Below are positions 6,888 to 16,858 of a DNA stretch of 47,505 nucleotides, in pieces. The stretch lies in the NCBI GenBank assembly GCA_902605755.1, contig CACLDR010000010.1, positions 1-47,505 on the forward strand, given 5' to 3'. Within the stretch, counting starts at the first letter, position 1. The number at the start of each line of letters is the position of its first letter. The stretch is from an uncultured Marinoscillum sp. (GTDB lineage: Bacteria; Bacteroidota; Bacteroidia; Cytophagales; Cyclobacteriaceae). A model generated the notes under the pieces. The model had not been told where the DNA came from, made no database searches, and worked only from the letters and a program-made list of their open reading frames with translations. The translations under genes were made by a program, and so were the position numbers.

Positions 6888-8102
6888 TTATTTTAATATA
6901 TCGTGGCCCATACGATCTCGCTTGGTTTCTAAATATTTTTTATTATGAACATTGGGATCTATTTCAATAGAAATATTTTCTATTATTTCTAAACCATAAC
7001 CGATTAAACCTACACGTTTTTTTGGATTGTTGGTAATGAGTTTGAGCTTTGAAATACCCATGTCCCGAATAATTTGTGCTCCTACTCCGTAATCTCTTTG
7101 GTCTCCTTTAAATCCTAAATGCTCATTAGCCTCAATTGTATCCATTCCACTTTCTTGGAGTTTATAAGCCTTCAATTTGTTGATCAGACCGATACCCCTG
7201 CCTTCTTGATTCATATAAATTACTGCACCCTTACCCTCTTTTTCAACCATTCTCAGAGCATTGTGAAGTTGCAAACCGCAATCACATCTGCAAGAACCAA
7301 AAATATCGCCCGTAACACATGATGAATGAACCCTAACCAAAACAGGTTCATCAGCTTTCCATTTGCCCTTATAGAGTACCATATGATCGTCTCCCGTATT
7401 AATTTGTCGGTAAGCTTTTAGCTTGAAGTCACCAAAATCTGTCGGTAGATCTATAATAATTTGCTCCTCAATAAGAGATTCATTTTGAAGTCTGTAAGCA
7501 ATTAGATCATCTATGGAAACCAACTTTAATTTAAACTTGTCGGCAATAATTCTTAAATCCGGTAATCGAGCCATGGTTCCATCTTCTCTAAGCACTTCTA
7601 TTAAAACACCCGCAGGTGATAATCCTGCCAAACGGGCAAAATCAATGGCGGCTTCAGTATGCCCTGCTCTTCTTAAAACTCCACCCTCTTTTGCTTTTAA
7701 AGGAAAAATATGGCCAGGCCTACCCAAATCACTAGGTTTAGTTTTGGGATTTGCTAGTGCCCGAATTGTCAAAGATCTATCCGATGTTGAAATACCTGTG
7801 CTCGTCGCCTTACTATTCAAATCAACACTTATTGTGAAGGGTGTCTTGTGAAGAGCTGTATTTTTTCCAACCATGAGATCTAACTCAAGCTCATCACACC
7901 TTTCTTCTATCAAGGGCACACATATCAAACCGCGCCCCTCTCTTACCATAAAATTGACAATCTCAGGATTGATTTTCTCGGCAGCACAAATAAAATCTCC
8001 TTCATTTTCTCTATCTTTATCATCAACCACTATGATAACCTCACCATTCTTTATGGCATCGATGGCTTCCTTAATTGAATCGAGTTTGATGTTCTGTTGC
8101 AT
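6888..8102 (-). CDS. ribBA: Bifunctional DHBP synthase / GTP cyclohydrolase II
   Basis: 404 residues in two domains. Residues 1-205 are 3,4-dihydroxy-2-butanone-4-phosphate synthase ([13 protein letters not shown] acidic metal site, [27 protein letters not shown]). Residues 206-404 are GTP cyclohydrolase II ([21 protein letters not shown] zinc ligands, [26 protein letters not shown]). Together they make both branches' precursors for riboflavin from ribulose 5-phosphate and GTP. Both catalytic sites look intact. It lies 26 bases after dnaG and two bases before a secreted protein gene, in one operon. I see no FMN riboswitch upstream. Confidence 0.97.
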   Translation of the reverse strand: MQQNIKLDSIKEAIDAIKNGEVIIVVDDKDRENEGDFICAAEKINPEIVNFMVREGRGLICVPLIEERCDELELDLMVGKNTALHKTPFTISVDLNSKATSTGISTSDRSLTIRALANPKTKPSDLGRPGHIFPLKAKEGGVLRRAGHTEAAIDFARLAGLSPAGVLIEVLREDGTMARLPDLRIIADKFKLKLVSIDDLIAYRLQNESLIEEQIIIDLPTDFGDFKLKAYRQINTGDDHMVLYKGKWKADEPVLVRVHSSCVTGDIFGSCRCDCGLQLHNALRMVEKEGKGAVIYMNQEGRGIGLINKLKAYKLQESGMDTIEANEHLGFKGDQRDYGVGAQIIRDMGISKLKLITNNPKKRVGLIGYGLEIIENISIEIDPNVHNKKYLETKRDRMGHDILK

Positions 8103-8128
8103 AAAATTAAATTATAGTGGTAAAACAA

Positions 8129-10054
8129 TTATTTTACGGTTACGTTCCCTAAAATCTTGGCAATTTCCATTTCCGTTTGCTTCAAATCACTAATTTCATC
8201 CAATAAACTATCTATTTCACCTTCCATAGCCGTTTTTAATTTTTCGTTTTGAACTTCTATTAAATGTTGTATAACCCTAAACTTGAAACGCAAGATATTA
8301 GAATAAGTTACGTCTTTAATAAAATCTTCTTCCAGGGGAACCTCAATTTGATATTTTTCTCTCCAAAATTCGCTTATTTCATACTTTGGAGCACACAATT
8401 CAATAACAGTTTTTTGAATTTCTGGATCTTCAATAGACAAAAAATACTCAATGTTTAGAGGTAATTTTTTATTATTGCGCTGGATCATTAAACTAAATAT
8501 TTTATTATATGTCGGATGAATGAATTCAATATCTTCAGACTCTCCAATAAAATAATCCCACAATTTAATCCTTCTATTATTTGACTTTTGTATGATCTCG
8601 TCTCCATAATTTAAAAGAACTCTGATACTTTCTTTTTCTTGATATGCAATGATTTTGGAATAATCAGTAGCCTCAATTTCATCTAATTCTAAGGGAAGTG
8701 ACACAGAAGCCTCTACATTTTGCGATCCTCTTTGATTAAAATGCTTGTTAGTAATCAAAATTTTATTATGTTCTGCAATCAATATCTCTTCACTGATATG
8801 CAATAAAGCACTACATTCTTTTAAATAAACTGATCTTTTTATCGAGTCACTTATTTTGGATATGCTTTCAACTATATCTCTGGCCACTCCCGCCTTCTTA
8901 ATAGGATCATCTTTGATACCTTCAATCAATATCGATGTTTTAAATTTTATAAAATCTACTGCTCCTTCGATCAAAAAATGATTAAATGCAGTTGCTCCTA
9001 ACTTTTTACTGTAACTGTCCGGATCCTCTCCATCAGGAAAAGTAATAGCACGCACGTTTAGTCCTCCTTCCAATAAAATATCTATGCCTCTAAGTGAAGC
9101 GCGTATACCTGGCGCATCCCCATCATAAAGTACTGTAACATTTTGGGTATATCTTCTAATAAGTTTTACCTGATCGCCGGTGAGGGCAGTTCCTGATGAG
9201 GAAACCACATTTTTTACACCTATCTGATGCATAGAAATAACATCTGTATAGCCCTCTACTAAATAGCAATTATTATCTTGTCTGATTTGTTGCCTAGATT
9301 GAAATAATCCATATAATATTTTACTTTTATTATAAAGCTGAGATTCGGGTGAATTTAAATATTTTGGCTGATTTTTGGATGCATCTGAACTAAGGACTCT
9401 TGCTCCAAAAGCAATAGTTTTACCAGTTACATTTTGGATCGGAAACATGACTCTACCTCTGAAACGATCATATACTTTATTTTCTTTACTTATTACCAAA
9501 CCGGCTGCTTCCAAATTTTCTTTCGTTAGACCTTTTTTGAGTCCTTCTTGATAAAAATTATTCCAAACATTCAAACTGTAACCCAGATTGAAAGATTCAA
9601 TAACCTCATCAGAAAAGCCACGTTCTTTGAAATAGGTTAGACCTATAGACTTACCCTCCTCATTTGACTTTAACATTTTTTGAAAATAGTTGGAGGCATA
9701 TTTTAATACAATATATAAGCTTTCGCGCTGATTTTGAGCTGCTTGAATCTCATCGGTTTGTATTTCCTCTTCAATGGCAATATTATATTTGACGGCAAGG
9801 TATTTGAGTGCTTCAATGTAACTCAACCCATCAAATTCCATAACAAAAGTGATGGCATCTCCCCCTTTACCTGAACTGAAGCATTTAAATATACCCTTTG
9901 AGGGTACTACGTAAAAGGAAGGTGTTTTTTCAGCTGTAAAGGGACTTAAACCTTTCAAGCTAGAACCCGATTTTTTAAGATTTACAAAATCGCTAACCAC
10001 CTCAACAATATCCATTGCCATTTTTATATCATCAATTATCGAGGGTTTGATCAT
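8129..10054 (-). CDS. dnaG: DNA primase DnaG with degenerate zinc finger
   Basis: 641 residues. The N-terminal domain keeps the DnaG zinc-finger framework ([13 protein letters not shown] to [13 protein letters not shown]). The ligand positions are Ser37, Thr40, Cys58 and Ser61 instead of Cys, His, Cys, Cys, so three of four zinc ligands are gone. The RNA-polymerase core follows, with [12 protein letters not shown] and FGAR (about 195-220), and the TOPRIM site with EGYTD (Glu267) and DGDAPG (Asp311, Asp313). The C-terminal 200 residues are the weakly conserved helicase-binding part. It synthesises RNA primers at the fork. First gene of the dnaG-ribBA-surE operon. Loss of the zinc ligands is common among Bacteroidota DnaG as far as I recall, so the protein is probably functional. 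Confidence 0.95.
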   Translation of the reverse strand: MIKPSIIDDIKMAMDIVEVVSDFVNLKKSGSSLKGLSPFTAEKTPSFYVVPSKGIFKCFSSGKGGDAITFVMEFDGLSYIEALKYLAVKYNIAIEEEIQTDEIQAAQNQRESLYIVLKYASNYFQKMLKSNEEGKSIGLTYFKERGFSDEVIESFNLGYSLNVWNNFYQEGLKKGLTKENLEAAGLVISKENKVYDRFRGRVMFPIQNVTGKTIAFGARVLSSDASKNQPKYLNSPESQLYNKSKILYGLFQSRQQIRQDNNCYLVEGYTDVISMHQIGVKNVVSSSGTALTGDQVKLIRRYTQNVTVLYDGDAPGIRASLRGIDILLEGGLNVRAITFPDGEDPDSYSKKLGATAFNHFLIEGAVDFIKFKTSILIEGIKDDPIKKAGVARDIVESISKISDSIKRSVYLKECSALLHISEEILIAEHNKILITNKHFNQRGSQNVEASVSLPLELDEIEATDYSKIIAYQEKESIRVLLNYGDEIIQKSNNRRIKLWDYFIGESEDIEFIHPTYNKIFSLMIQRNNKKLPLNIEYFLSIEDPEIQKTVIELCAPKYEISEFWREKYQIEVPLEEDFIKDVTYSNILRFKFRVIQHLIEVQNEKLKTAMEGEIDSLLDEISDLKQTEMEIAKILGNVTVK

Positions 10055-10073
10055 CTAGTAAATAATTCTTTCT

Positions 10074-10108
10074 CAAAAGTAACACTTATAGTTTTTTGAT
10101 AAAAACAA
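10074..10108 (-). promoter_or_regulatory. Candidate dnaG operon promoter
   Basis: On the minus strand TACTTTTG (10081-10074) fits the Bacteroidota -7 box TAnnTTTG, with a TTG 24 bases upstream (10108-10106), slightly wider than usual. Transcription would begin about 15 bases before the dnaG ATG. Confidence 0.4.
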
Positions 10109-10413
10109 GTCCTTAATTAAACTCTTAAAGACTATCCTAAATTCGAAAAATCATACCTGTTAATTCCGTTAAAAAATTCTATTTATTGCAATATGAAAAT
10201 ATTTTTTATTCTTAACGGATTTATATAATTGGATACTTTTATTAATTTAAAATTTGACAAATCACTTATCAAAAGTAATTACTTGAAAATTGGTTGACTT
10301 CGCTTTTTTCGTTAATAAAAAATAAGGAAATACACAAGGCTGATTAAAAATTTGGAACTTTCTTCTTAATGACAAAGTTAAAAATTTAAGTTTATTGATT
10401 GCCAATAAGTGTT

Positions 10414-10443
10414 TTGAAAAGATCTGAAAAGTGCGTATATTCG
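10414..10443 (+). promoter_or_regulatory. Candidate mrp-nfu promoter
   Basis: TTG (10414-10416), a 19-base spacer, then TATATTCG (10436-10443), close to the Bacteroidota -33/-7 pattern. Expected RNA start near 10450 gives a leader of about 54 bases. Confidence 0.4.
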
Positions 10444-10503
10444 TAAATTAAAGCGATTATCTTTACAATAGTTTAATTCTACATCAAAAACATCACCAAG
10501 AAA

Positions 10504-11598
10504 ATGGCTATAACAAAAAAAGCCGTACTTAAAGCATTAAGCAACGTACAAGATCCTGATTTAAAACAAGATCTGGTAACCCTAAACATGATAAAAAATA
10601 TTAAAATTGAATCAAAAGAGGTTTCTTTTGAAGTAGTTCTTACCACTCCTGCATGCCCTTTAAAAGAATTGATAAGAAAGGAATGTGAAAAAGTACTTTT
10701 AGAGACCTTCGATAGCACTATTGCGTTTTCAATTAATATGACTTCAAACGTTACCACTACAATTGAGAGAGACCCTCTAATCCCGCAAGTGAAAAACATC
10801 ATTGCAGTGGCCTCAGGCAAAGGCGGTGTCGGTAAATCTACCACAACGGCTAATTTGGCTGTTGCCTTGGCGAAAACTGGTGCTAAAGTTGGCATTATTG
10901 ATGCTGATATATTCGGCCCAAGTATCCCAACTATGTTCAATTGTGAAAATGAACAACCTGTGGTAAAAGTCGAAAGTGGGCGTAATATGATATTACCAAT
11001 AGAGCAGTATGGTGTACAGTTAATGTCCATTGGTTTTTTAACTCCTGCTGAAGATGCTGTCGTATGGCGAGGTCCAATGGCTAGCTCAGCATTCAAACAA
11101 TTCATCAGTGATACAAAATGGAATGATTTGGACTACCTCCTCATCGACCTACCACCTGGAACCAGTGATATTCATTTAACCCTAGTTCAAACTATACCAG
11201 TGACTGGAGCCGTTATAGTAACTACTCCACAAAAAGTGGCACTTGCAGACGCTCAAAAAGGTTTAGCCATGTTCAAACAGCCTCAAATTAATGTTCCAAT
11301 CTTGGGAATTGTTGAAAATATGGCTTTTTTCACTCCTAAAGAGTTACCTAGTTACAAATATTTTATCTTTGGAGAAATGGGAGGAACCAGATTGGCAAAA
11401 ATGAATAGTGTTCCTCTTCTAGGTCAAATTCCAATCGTTCAGTCCATCAGAGAAAGCAGCGATAATGGATATCCAGCTGTAATGTCAGATGGAATCATTG
11501 CAAAAGCTTACGTAAGGCTGGCAGCAGAACTTGCAAGGCAAGTGGCTATTAGGAATGCCAAAAGGGACAAGACAAAAGTTATTGAAGTTACAGTTTAA
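10504..11598 (+). CDS. mrp: Mrp/ApbC family Fe-S cluster carrier ATPase
   Basis: 364 residues. Residues 1-90 form a MIP18/DUF59-type domain (VQDPDLKQDLVTLNMI, TTPACPLKELIRK). The ATPase domain follows with a deviant Walker A, ASGKGGVGKSTTTANLA (starting about residue 102), then DADIFGPSIPTMF and YLLIDLPPGTSD. Mrp-type proteins bind and transfer Fe-S clusters to apo-enzymes. The usual CxxC near the C-terminus is missing: the region reads ENMAFFTPKELPSYKYFIFG. Relatives in this phylum often have the same FTP.ELP form. The nfu gene follows after 3 bases and supports the Fe-S role. Other enzymes in the window needing Fe-S clusters were not seen. Confidence 0.93.
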   Translation: MAITKKAVLKALSNVQDPDLKQDLVTLNMIKNIKIESKEVSFEVVLTTPACPLKELIRKECEKVLLETFDSTIAFSINMTSNVTTTIERDPLIPQVKNIIAVASGKGGVGKSTTTANLAVALAKTGAKVGIIDADIFGPSIPTMFNCENEQPVVKVESGRNMILPIEQYGVQLMSIGFLTPAEDAVVWRGPMASSAFKQFISDTKWNDLDYLLIDLPPGTSDIHLTLVQTIPVTGAVIVTTPQKVALADAQKGLAMFKQPQINVPILGIVENMAFFTPKELPSYKYFIFGEMGGTRLAKMNSVPLLGQIPIVQSIRESSDNGYPAVMSDGIIAKAYVRLAAELARQVAIRNAKRDKTKVIEVTV

Positions 11599-11601
11599 TA
11601 T

Positions 11602-11853
11602 ATGAGCAGCACAGAATTAGAAGAAAGAATAAAATTCGCATTGACCAACATAAGACCTTATCTTGAGGCCGATGGTGGTGATGTACGTGTAGTAGAAATT
11701 AAAAAAGATACTGTTTTTATTGAGTTATTAGGAAATTGTGGTAATTGCCCCATGTCTGCCATGACACTTAAGGCAGGTGTTGAGGAAGCTATTAAACGCG
11801 AGGCTCCCGAAATTATGCATGTAGAAGCTTTGAACCTAATCCATGAGTCATGA
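11602..11853 (+). CDS. NifU-like C-terminal domain Fe-S protein
   Basis: 83 residues, one Nfu domain. LEADGGDVRVVEI is the usual N-terminal strand pair and GNCGNCPMSAMTLKAGVE holds the CxxC (Cys46, Cys49) that binds a bridging 4Fe-4S cluster between two subunits. Such small Nfu proteins deliver clusters to targets. It lies 3 bases after mrp, so the two are one transcription unit for Fe-S trafficking. The start ATG at 11602 follows the mrp stop directly. Confidence 0.93.
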   Translation: MSSTELEERIKFALTNIRPYLEADGGDVRVVEIKKDTVFIELLGNCGNCPMSAMTLKAGVEEAIKREAPEIMHVEALNLIHES

Positions 11854-11888
11854 AACTCATTTGATATTACATTTACAAATTAATATTC

Positions 11889-14852
11889 ATGCCATTGAGC
11901 AGGCTTTCCTTCATAGTAGCCTTATTTTCATTCTTTAATGTATTTAGTCAAGTGAGGTGCGGATTAGATAATTATTTTTCCCATAAAGAATCGATAGATC
12001 AGTTTGAAAAATGGCTTTCAAATAATCATAGAAATGCCGTAACTCCTTTTAATAGCCCTCTAAAAACCAAAGAGATAATCAGTATACCTGTAGTTTTTCA
12101 TATCATTCACCGTGGAGAAAACCTCGGAACGGGTACCAATCTTCCCGATGAGAAAATCATGGAGCAATTGCAAATCCTGAATGAAGACTTCAGGAAAGTA
12201 AATAACGATCAAATACTCACACCATTAGAATTTTTAGATATAGCAGCAGACACTGAAATTAATTTTGTTTTAGCCAAGCAAGACAGTGAAGGCCTGCCAT
12301 CTGAAGGAATTACAAGACAACAAGGCAAGCGAAATACTTATAACCGCTATGAAGAGGAAATCTTATACGCAGAAAATTATTGGCCTGCAGAAAATTATCT
12401 CAATATATACATCGCAGACTTGGAGAACTATCTTGGTTGGGCAACTTTTCCTTTTTCAGATTTGGAAGGTAACATAGAAACTAATAATGATCGTTTATTG
12501 GACGGTGTAGCCGTTGATTATAAATGGCTTGGAATAAATGAAAATACGGGGAGTTTTAATAGCTATGGCAGAACCCTTACGCATGAAATTGGTCATTATT
12601 TTGGTTTGAGACATCTCTGGGGAAGTCAGCAAAACTGTAGTACCGATGATTATTGTATTGATACCCCTGATCAATCTACCTCATACAGCGGAGAATGTCC
12701 TTCTGGAACTGTAATCAGTTGCGGGACATCTGACATGTATTCAAATTATATGAATTACACTGACGATGCTTGCATGAATATTTTCACTCAAAATCAAAAG
12801 GAGAGAATGCATATCGTTTTGAATCATAGTCCCCGCCGAAAGACGCTAACCCAATCACCCGCTTTAGATAATCCAATCGTAGCTTCAAATGACTTGGGAA
12901 TAAAAACAATTAGCGCGACCCATTTGAGCGATTGCGACGGTTTTCTTTTACCCAAGGTTGTGGTACGAAATTATGGAACCAACATCATTAAAAATTTCAT
13001 AATCTCATTTTTTTTAAATGATACATTAATCGAAACAATTAATATAACTGGAAGCTACCAACCTCAAGCAGTCGATACTATTGATTTTCAAGGGATTGTA
13101 TTGGATAATCTCATGGATCCAGTCCTAAACTTTAAGATAGGCTTGGTTAACCAAACTGAAGACGGTAATTTGAAGAATAATTTATTAAGTGTAACACTTC
13201 CAAACAATGTAACAAAAACTTTACCTTTTTTCATGAATTTTGAAGGAGCTATTGATTTTGAAACTGCATTGGAACAATATCAAATGAGTAATTGGGATAC
13301 CGTCATATTAAATACAAATGGTCTCCAGAATCAAGCTCTCTCCATTGATTTTACGAATGATCCCACTTCATATGGCTTATTTGATTATCTATTTACCCCA
13401 AATTTTAATCTGAGTAATTACGCCAAACCCCAAATTTCATTCAAATACGCATACCAAAGTACAGGGTTAGCTCACCAACAAGATGGTCTAATTGTTGCGC
13501 TCTCTTATGATTGTGGTCAGAACTTTTTTTCTGAAGATTATTTAGTTGAATTATATGGTCCAAATCTAGCCTCTGTGAGTTCAACGAGTTCTTCTTTTTT
13601 TGCTCCAACAGATACTTCAAAATGGAAAAAAATGGAAATTGATTTGATGGATTTCCAAGATCAAACAAATATTCAATTTGCCCTTATTGGCCATTCTAGT
13701 GCTGCTTCGCAACTATACTTGGATGACATAAGGATAGTTGACCTTGCTAATCTTGATTTTGACCTTCATCTAGAATTTCAAAAAAAAGTTACTCTAGTCA
13801 CCTGCGAAAAAAAGCAAATTATCAACCTTAAAGTTGACAATAGAGGTAATCAAACACATAGTAATGTTAACCTCAATATCTCTGTAAATGATATTTTGAG
13901 GCCTTCCCAACTTATCACAAACTCAATAGATCCCGGTGAATCTGTTTCATACGAGCTCGTTATTGAAGAATTAAATATAGGTTTATCAAACTTTAAAATT
14001 TGGGCATCAACCCCAAATGGATCCGTAGATAAATATATTGGTGATGACACCCTTCAGTGGTCTACTACCTTGAGCAATCTTGAGGTGGACTTACCCATGA
14101 AACTAGATTTTGAAAAAAGAGAAAATTGGATAATTGCTAATCAAGAGGATAAGTCACCTTGGCAACCTGCAAAGTTTCAAAATAATAACTATGTAATGGC
14201 CAAAGGTTATGAAAATATAGATTTAGGGAATGAAAGTTGGTTAATCAGTCCATTATTGTATTCAGGATATTTAGATAGTATGAGTCTTCAATTCGATTTT
14301 GCTTACCAAAGAATATTAGGCAAAAATGATCGACTGAGGGTTCTTATCTCGACAGACTGCGGCGAAAACTTTGATCACGTAATTTTTGACAAAAATAGCG
14401 AACAGCTAAGCGATGTTATCTCAAATGAGAACTTCCTAATAAAAACAAATTCAGTATGGCAGAATGTATTCATTGATCTTAATAATTTTTTGAATGAGGA
14501 ATCACTTCGGATCGCTTTTGTTTTTACTAACGGCAATGGAAACAACTTGTTTTTAGACAACATTGAATTCGTTAATACAAGTAATTCTACTCGCCCTCAA
14601 TTTGATCATTGGGTGAGCTTTTACCCCAATCCCGTTTCAAAATATATCAATGTCAGCTTTAATTTGTCTCAAAAACAGGATGTCACAGTTCAACTTGTAG
14701 ACATTTTAGGTCAAATACATCAACGGCTCAAATATACTCAATTATTGAATGAAACGGTACAATTAGATGTTCAAGAACTATCTGGCCTCTTTTTCCTAAT
14801 AATATCAAAATCCAATAGGCGTTTTATTGAAAAGGTAATCATTAGGAATTGA
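11889..14852 (+). CDS. Secreted M43 (pappalysin-like) metalloprotease with T9SS tail
   Basis: 987 residues. A signal peptide (MPLSRLSFIVALFSFFNVFSQ) precedes a pro-region and the catalytic domain. Zinc site HEIGHYFGLRH covers His232, Glu233, His236 and His242, followed by cysteine-rich YCIDTPDQ and the Met-turn SNYMNYTDDACMNIFT, as in M43 proteases. Residues about 320-900 hold CARDB-like and MAM/jelly-roll-like modules, repeated twice with QLYLDDIRIVD and NNLFLDNIEFVN. The last 80 residues, from FYPNPVSKYINV (about 911), are a type A sorting domain for type IX secretion. It probably degrades extracellular protein. Distance to nfu is 35 bases. Confidence 0.92.
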   Translation: MPLSRLSFIVALFSFFNVFSQVRCGLDNYFSHKESIDQFEKWLSNNHRNAVTPFNSPLKTKEIISIPVVFHIIHRGENLGTGTNLPDEKIMEQLQILNEDFRKVNNDQILTPLEFLDIAADTEINFVLAKQDSEGLPSEGITRQQGKRNTYNRYEEEILYAENYWPAENYLNIYIADLENYLGWATFPFSDLEGNIETNNDRLLDGVAVDYKWLGINENTGSFNSYGRTLTHEIGHYFGLRHLWGSQQNCSTDDYCIDTPDQSTSYSGECPSGTVISCGTSDMYSNYMNYTDDACMNIFTQNQKERMHIVLNHSPRRKTLTQSPALDNPIVASNDLGIKTISATHLSDCDGFLLPKVVVRNYGTNIIKNFIISFFLNDTLIETINITGSYQPQAVDTIDFQGIVLDNLMDPVLNFKIGLVNQTEDGNLKNNLLSVTLPNNVTKTLPFFMNFEGAIDFETALEQYQMSNWDTVILNTNGLQNQALSIDFTNDPTSYGLFDYLFTPNFNLSNYAKPQISFKYAYQSTGLAHQQDGLIVALSYDCGQNFFSEDYLVELYGPNLASVSSTSSSFFAPTDTSKWKKMEIDLMDFQDQTNIQFALIGHSSAASQLYLDDIRIVDLANLDFDLHLEFQKKVTLVTCEKKQIINLKVDNRGNQTHSNVNLNISVNDILRPSQLITNSIDPGESVSYELVIEELNIGLSNFKIWASTPNGSVDKYIGDDTLQWSTTLSNLEVDLPMKLDFEKRENWIIANQEDKSPWQPAKFQNNNYVMAKGYENIDLGNESWLISPLLYSGYLDSMSLQFDFAYQRILGKNDRLRVLISTDCGENFDHVIFDKNSEQLSDVISNENFLIKTNSVWQNVFIDLNNFLNEESLRIAFVFTNGNGNNLFLDNIEFVNTSNSTRPQFDHWVSFYPNPVSKYINVSFNLSQKQDVTVQLVDILGQIHQRLKYTQLLNETVQLDVQELSGLFFLIISKSNRRFIEKVIIRN

Positions 14853-14909
14853 ACGATTATTTAGATTAAAATTTTCATATCCAAGCCTAACGCCTATTTT
14901 TGTTAAGGT

Positions 14910-15980
14910 ATGCCTATTAAAAATTTAATCATCCTTTTTGGCGGTCGTTCAGTTGAACACGAAATCTCCAAGCGATCTGCAACAAATGTGTTCAAAAATA
15001 TAGATAGGTCATATTATAACGTATCTGTAATTGGCATATCCAGAGAAGGAGATTGGTTTTTACTTGATAATCCTCAACAGATTATAGAGTCAGGAAAAGA
15101 AATTTCCTTATCCTTATCCACCACCCATCCTCGTTTTGAAATCAAAATTTCAGGTGAGACCTTCGACATTCAAATTGTATTTCCCATACTTCATGGGACA
15201 GATGGTGAAGATGGTAGTGTTCAAGGATTGATAAAATGTATGAATGTGATCCTCATCGGCTCTAACGTCTTGGGTTCGGCTTTGTCAATGGATAAAATTA
15301 TATCGAAAAAACTTTTAGAGCATGCTGGAATTCCTATAGTTCCATATATGAGTTTTACTAAAGATGAAAAGATCTCTTTCGAGAAAGTCAAGAATAAATT
15401 GGGACTGCCATTTATTGTTAAAGCAGGTAATTTGGGTTCAAGTGTTGGAATATCAAAAGTAAATACCTTAGAGGACTTTGAGGATGCCCTAGAAGATAGT
15501 TTTAAATATGGAAATGAAATTCTGATAGAAACCTTTGTAAAGTGTCGGGAACTTGAGTGCGGAATAATAGGTAATAAACTGCTTTCATCTACTCTATTAG
15601 GTGAAGTTATTCTTTCAAAGAATTACGATTTCTATACTTATAGGGCAAAATATTATGATAAATCCGCAGTTAGAGTTGAGATTCCTGCTCGAGTGCCTAA
15701 AGCTATACATCAACAAATTAGAGACCTATGTGAAAAAGCTTTTTTAACCTTAAAATGTAATGATTTTGCACGCGTTGATATTTTTCTAACTCCAGAAAAT
15801 GAGATTTTCATAAATGAAATTAATACAATCCCAGGATTCACTGATTGTAGTATGTTTCCTGTTCTTTGGGAAAACATGGGTATGAGTCACCGTGAACTTA
15901 TTACTAAAATCATAGAGTTTGGTGAAAAACGATGGCAGCAAGAACAGCAATACATCACTGATTTAAAAGGCCACGGATAA
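14910..15980 (+). CDS. ddl: D-alanine--D-alanine ligase
   Basis: 356 residues, full length. Starts LIILFGGRSVEHEISKRSA, the Ddl family signature. The ATP-grasp body contains PFIVKAGNLGSSVGISKV (nucleotide loop), ILIETFVKCRELECG and the C-terminal metal-binding NEINTIPGFTDCSMFP. It joins two D-Ala for peptidoglycan precursors in the cytoplasm. A TATTTTTG box at 14895-14902 lies 7 bases before the ATG. It could be a -7 element and would imply a nearly leaderless RNA, but no -33 TTG fits. Followed after 7 bases by a PASTA protein, a pairing that suggests a cell-wall role for both. Confidence 0.96.
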   Translation: MPIKNLIILFGGRSVEHEISKRSATNVFKNIDRSYYNVSVIGISREGDWFLLDNPQQIIESGKEISLSLSTTHPRFEIKISGETFDIQIVFPILHGTDGEDGSVQGLIKCMNVILIGSNVLGSALSMDKIISKKLLEHAGIPIVPYMSFTKDEKISFEKVKNKLGLPFIVKAGNLGSSVGISKVNTLEDFEDALEDSFKYGNEILIETFVKCRELECGIIGNKLLSSTLLGEVILSKNYDFYTYRAKYYDKSAVRVEIPARVPKAIHQQIRDLCEKAFLTLKCNDFARVDIFLTPENEIFINEINTIPGFTDCSMFPVLWENMGMSHRELITKIIEFGEKRWQQEQQYITDLKGHG

Positions 15981-15987
15981 TAGAAAG

Positions 15988-16848
15988 ATGATTCAAAAAA
16001 TTTTCAATTTCCTTAAAGGTATGGTAATGCCAAATTCTACACTACAACTTATAATACAGTTATTATTATTAGCTTCGATTGGTATTTTGATCATTTACAT
16101 ATTTTTCTACATTTACCTACCCATCTCTACAAATCATGGTGAAACACTAACCGTTCCCGATATTACAGGAGTTCATTTAAATGAACTTGACGATTATTTG
16201 TCGATCAGAAATCTTCGATATGAGATTAGTAAAGACTCGGGCTATTCCTCAGAAATTCCCCCATTAACTGTTTTAAAGCAATTTCCTATGCCAAATGCTC
16301 AAGTCAAGCAATTCAGAAAAATTTATCTCACGTTGAATTCAATAACTCCTCCGTTGGTAAAAATGCCTGATTTAACGAACGGTTCTCTAAAGAATGCCCT
16401 AATCATTTTAAAGAACTTTGATCTTAAATTTGGTAAAACGAGATATGTTGCTGATTTAGCATTTAATGCAGTCTTAATTCAAAAAATGAACGGAGAAGAA
16501 GTCATTCCAGGTACAAAAATACCTAAAGGATCTGTTATTGACTTAACTATTGGTGATGGATACGGTAATTCCAATCTTGAATCTCCTTATCTCATCGGTT
16601 TAGATGCCGATGTTGCACAAGTTACGATTACTGGTTCTGCGTTAAAAATAGGAAATATTGTATACCACGATGTAGATACAGCCATATTAATATCCACTGA
16701 CAAATTTGAAAATACAGATACTTTAAAAATTCCAGTTGAGGCGGGACAAGTTGTGGATCAATATCCCTTACCAGGTAAATCTATGGTTATCAAAGAATCA
16801 GTGAATTTATGGATCTATCATCCTGATTCAACAAATCACAATCTTTAA
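15988..16848 (+). CDS. Membrane-anchored PASTA-domain protein
   Basis: 286 residues. One transmembrane helix at about 18-46 (LIIQLLLLASIGILIIYIFF) and then an extracytoplasmic part with three PASTA repeats: TVPDITGVHLNELDDYL, KMPDLTNGSLKNALIIL, and a third weaker one at about 205-270 (YLIGLDADVAQVTITGS...VVDQYPLPG). PASTA modules bind muropeptides or beta-lactam-like ligands and usually sit on Ser/Thr kinases or PBPs. Here there is no kinase or transpeptidase domain. The same arrangement next to ddl is frequent in Bacteroidota. Probably senses or binds peptidoglycan in the periplasm. Confidence 0.88.
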   Translation: MIQKIFNFLKGMVMPNSTLQLIIQLLLLASIGILIIYIFFYIYLPISTNHGETLTVPDITGVHLNELDDYLSIRNLRYEISKDSGYSSEIPPLTVLKQFPMPNAQVKQFRKIYLTLNSITPPLVKMPDLTNGSLKNALIILKNFDLKFGKTRYVADLAFNAVLIQKMNGEEVIPGTKIPKGSVIDLTIGDGYGNSNLESPYLIGLDADVAQVTITGSALKIGNIVYHDVDTAILISTDKFENTDTLKIPVEAGQVVDQYPLPGKSMVIKESVNLWIYHPDSTNHNL

Positions 16849-16858
16849 GAAAGCAAAA

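Larger units (their letters stand above)
10055..10503. other. Divergent intergenic region between dnaG and mrp
   Basis: 449 bases, AT-rich, with no gene. It holds the likely promoters of both neighbours (separate entries), an inverted repeat CCGTTAA (10166-10172) / TTAACGG (10212-10218) around a 39-base loop with A6 and T6 tracts, and a near-palindrome TTTGACAA-ATCAC-TTATCAAA (10253-10273). Either could be an operator or structure, but there is no proof. Confidence 0.5.

Noticed and set aside
7513-8193. Plus-strand frames antisense to ribBA and dnaG
   Set aside because: Shadows of strongly conserved minus-strand genes.
10479-11105. 208-codon frame antisense to mrp
   Set aside because: Long only because of the codon pattern of mrp on the other strand; no family resemblance or start context.
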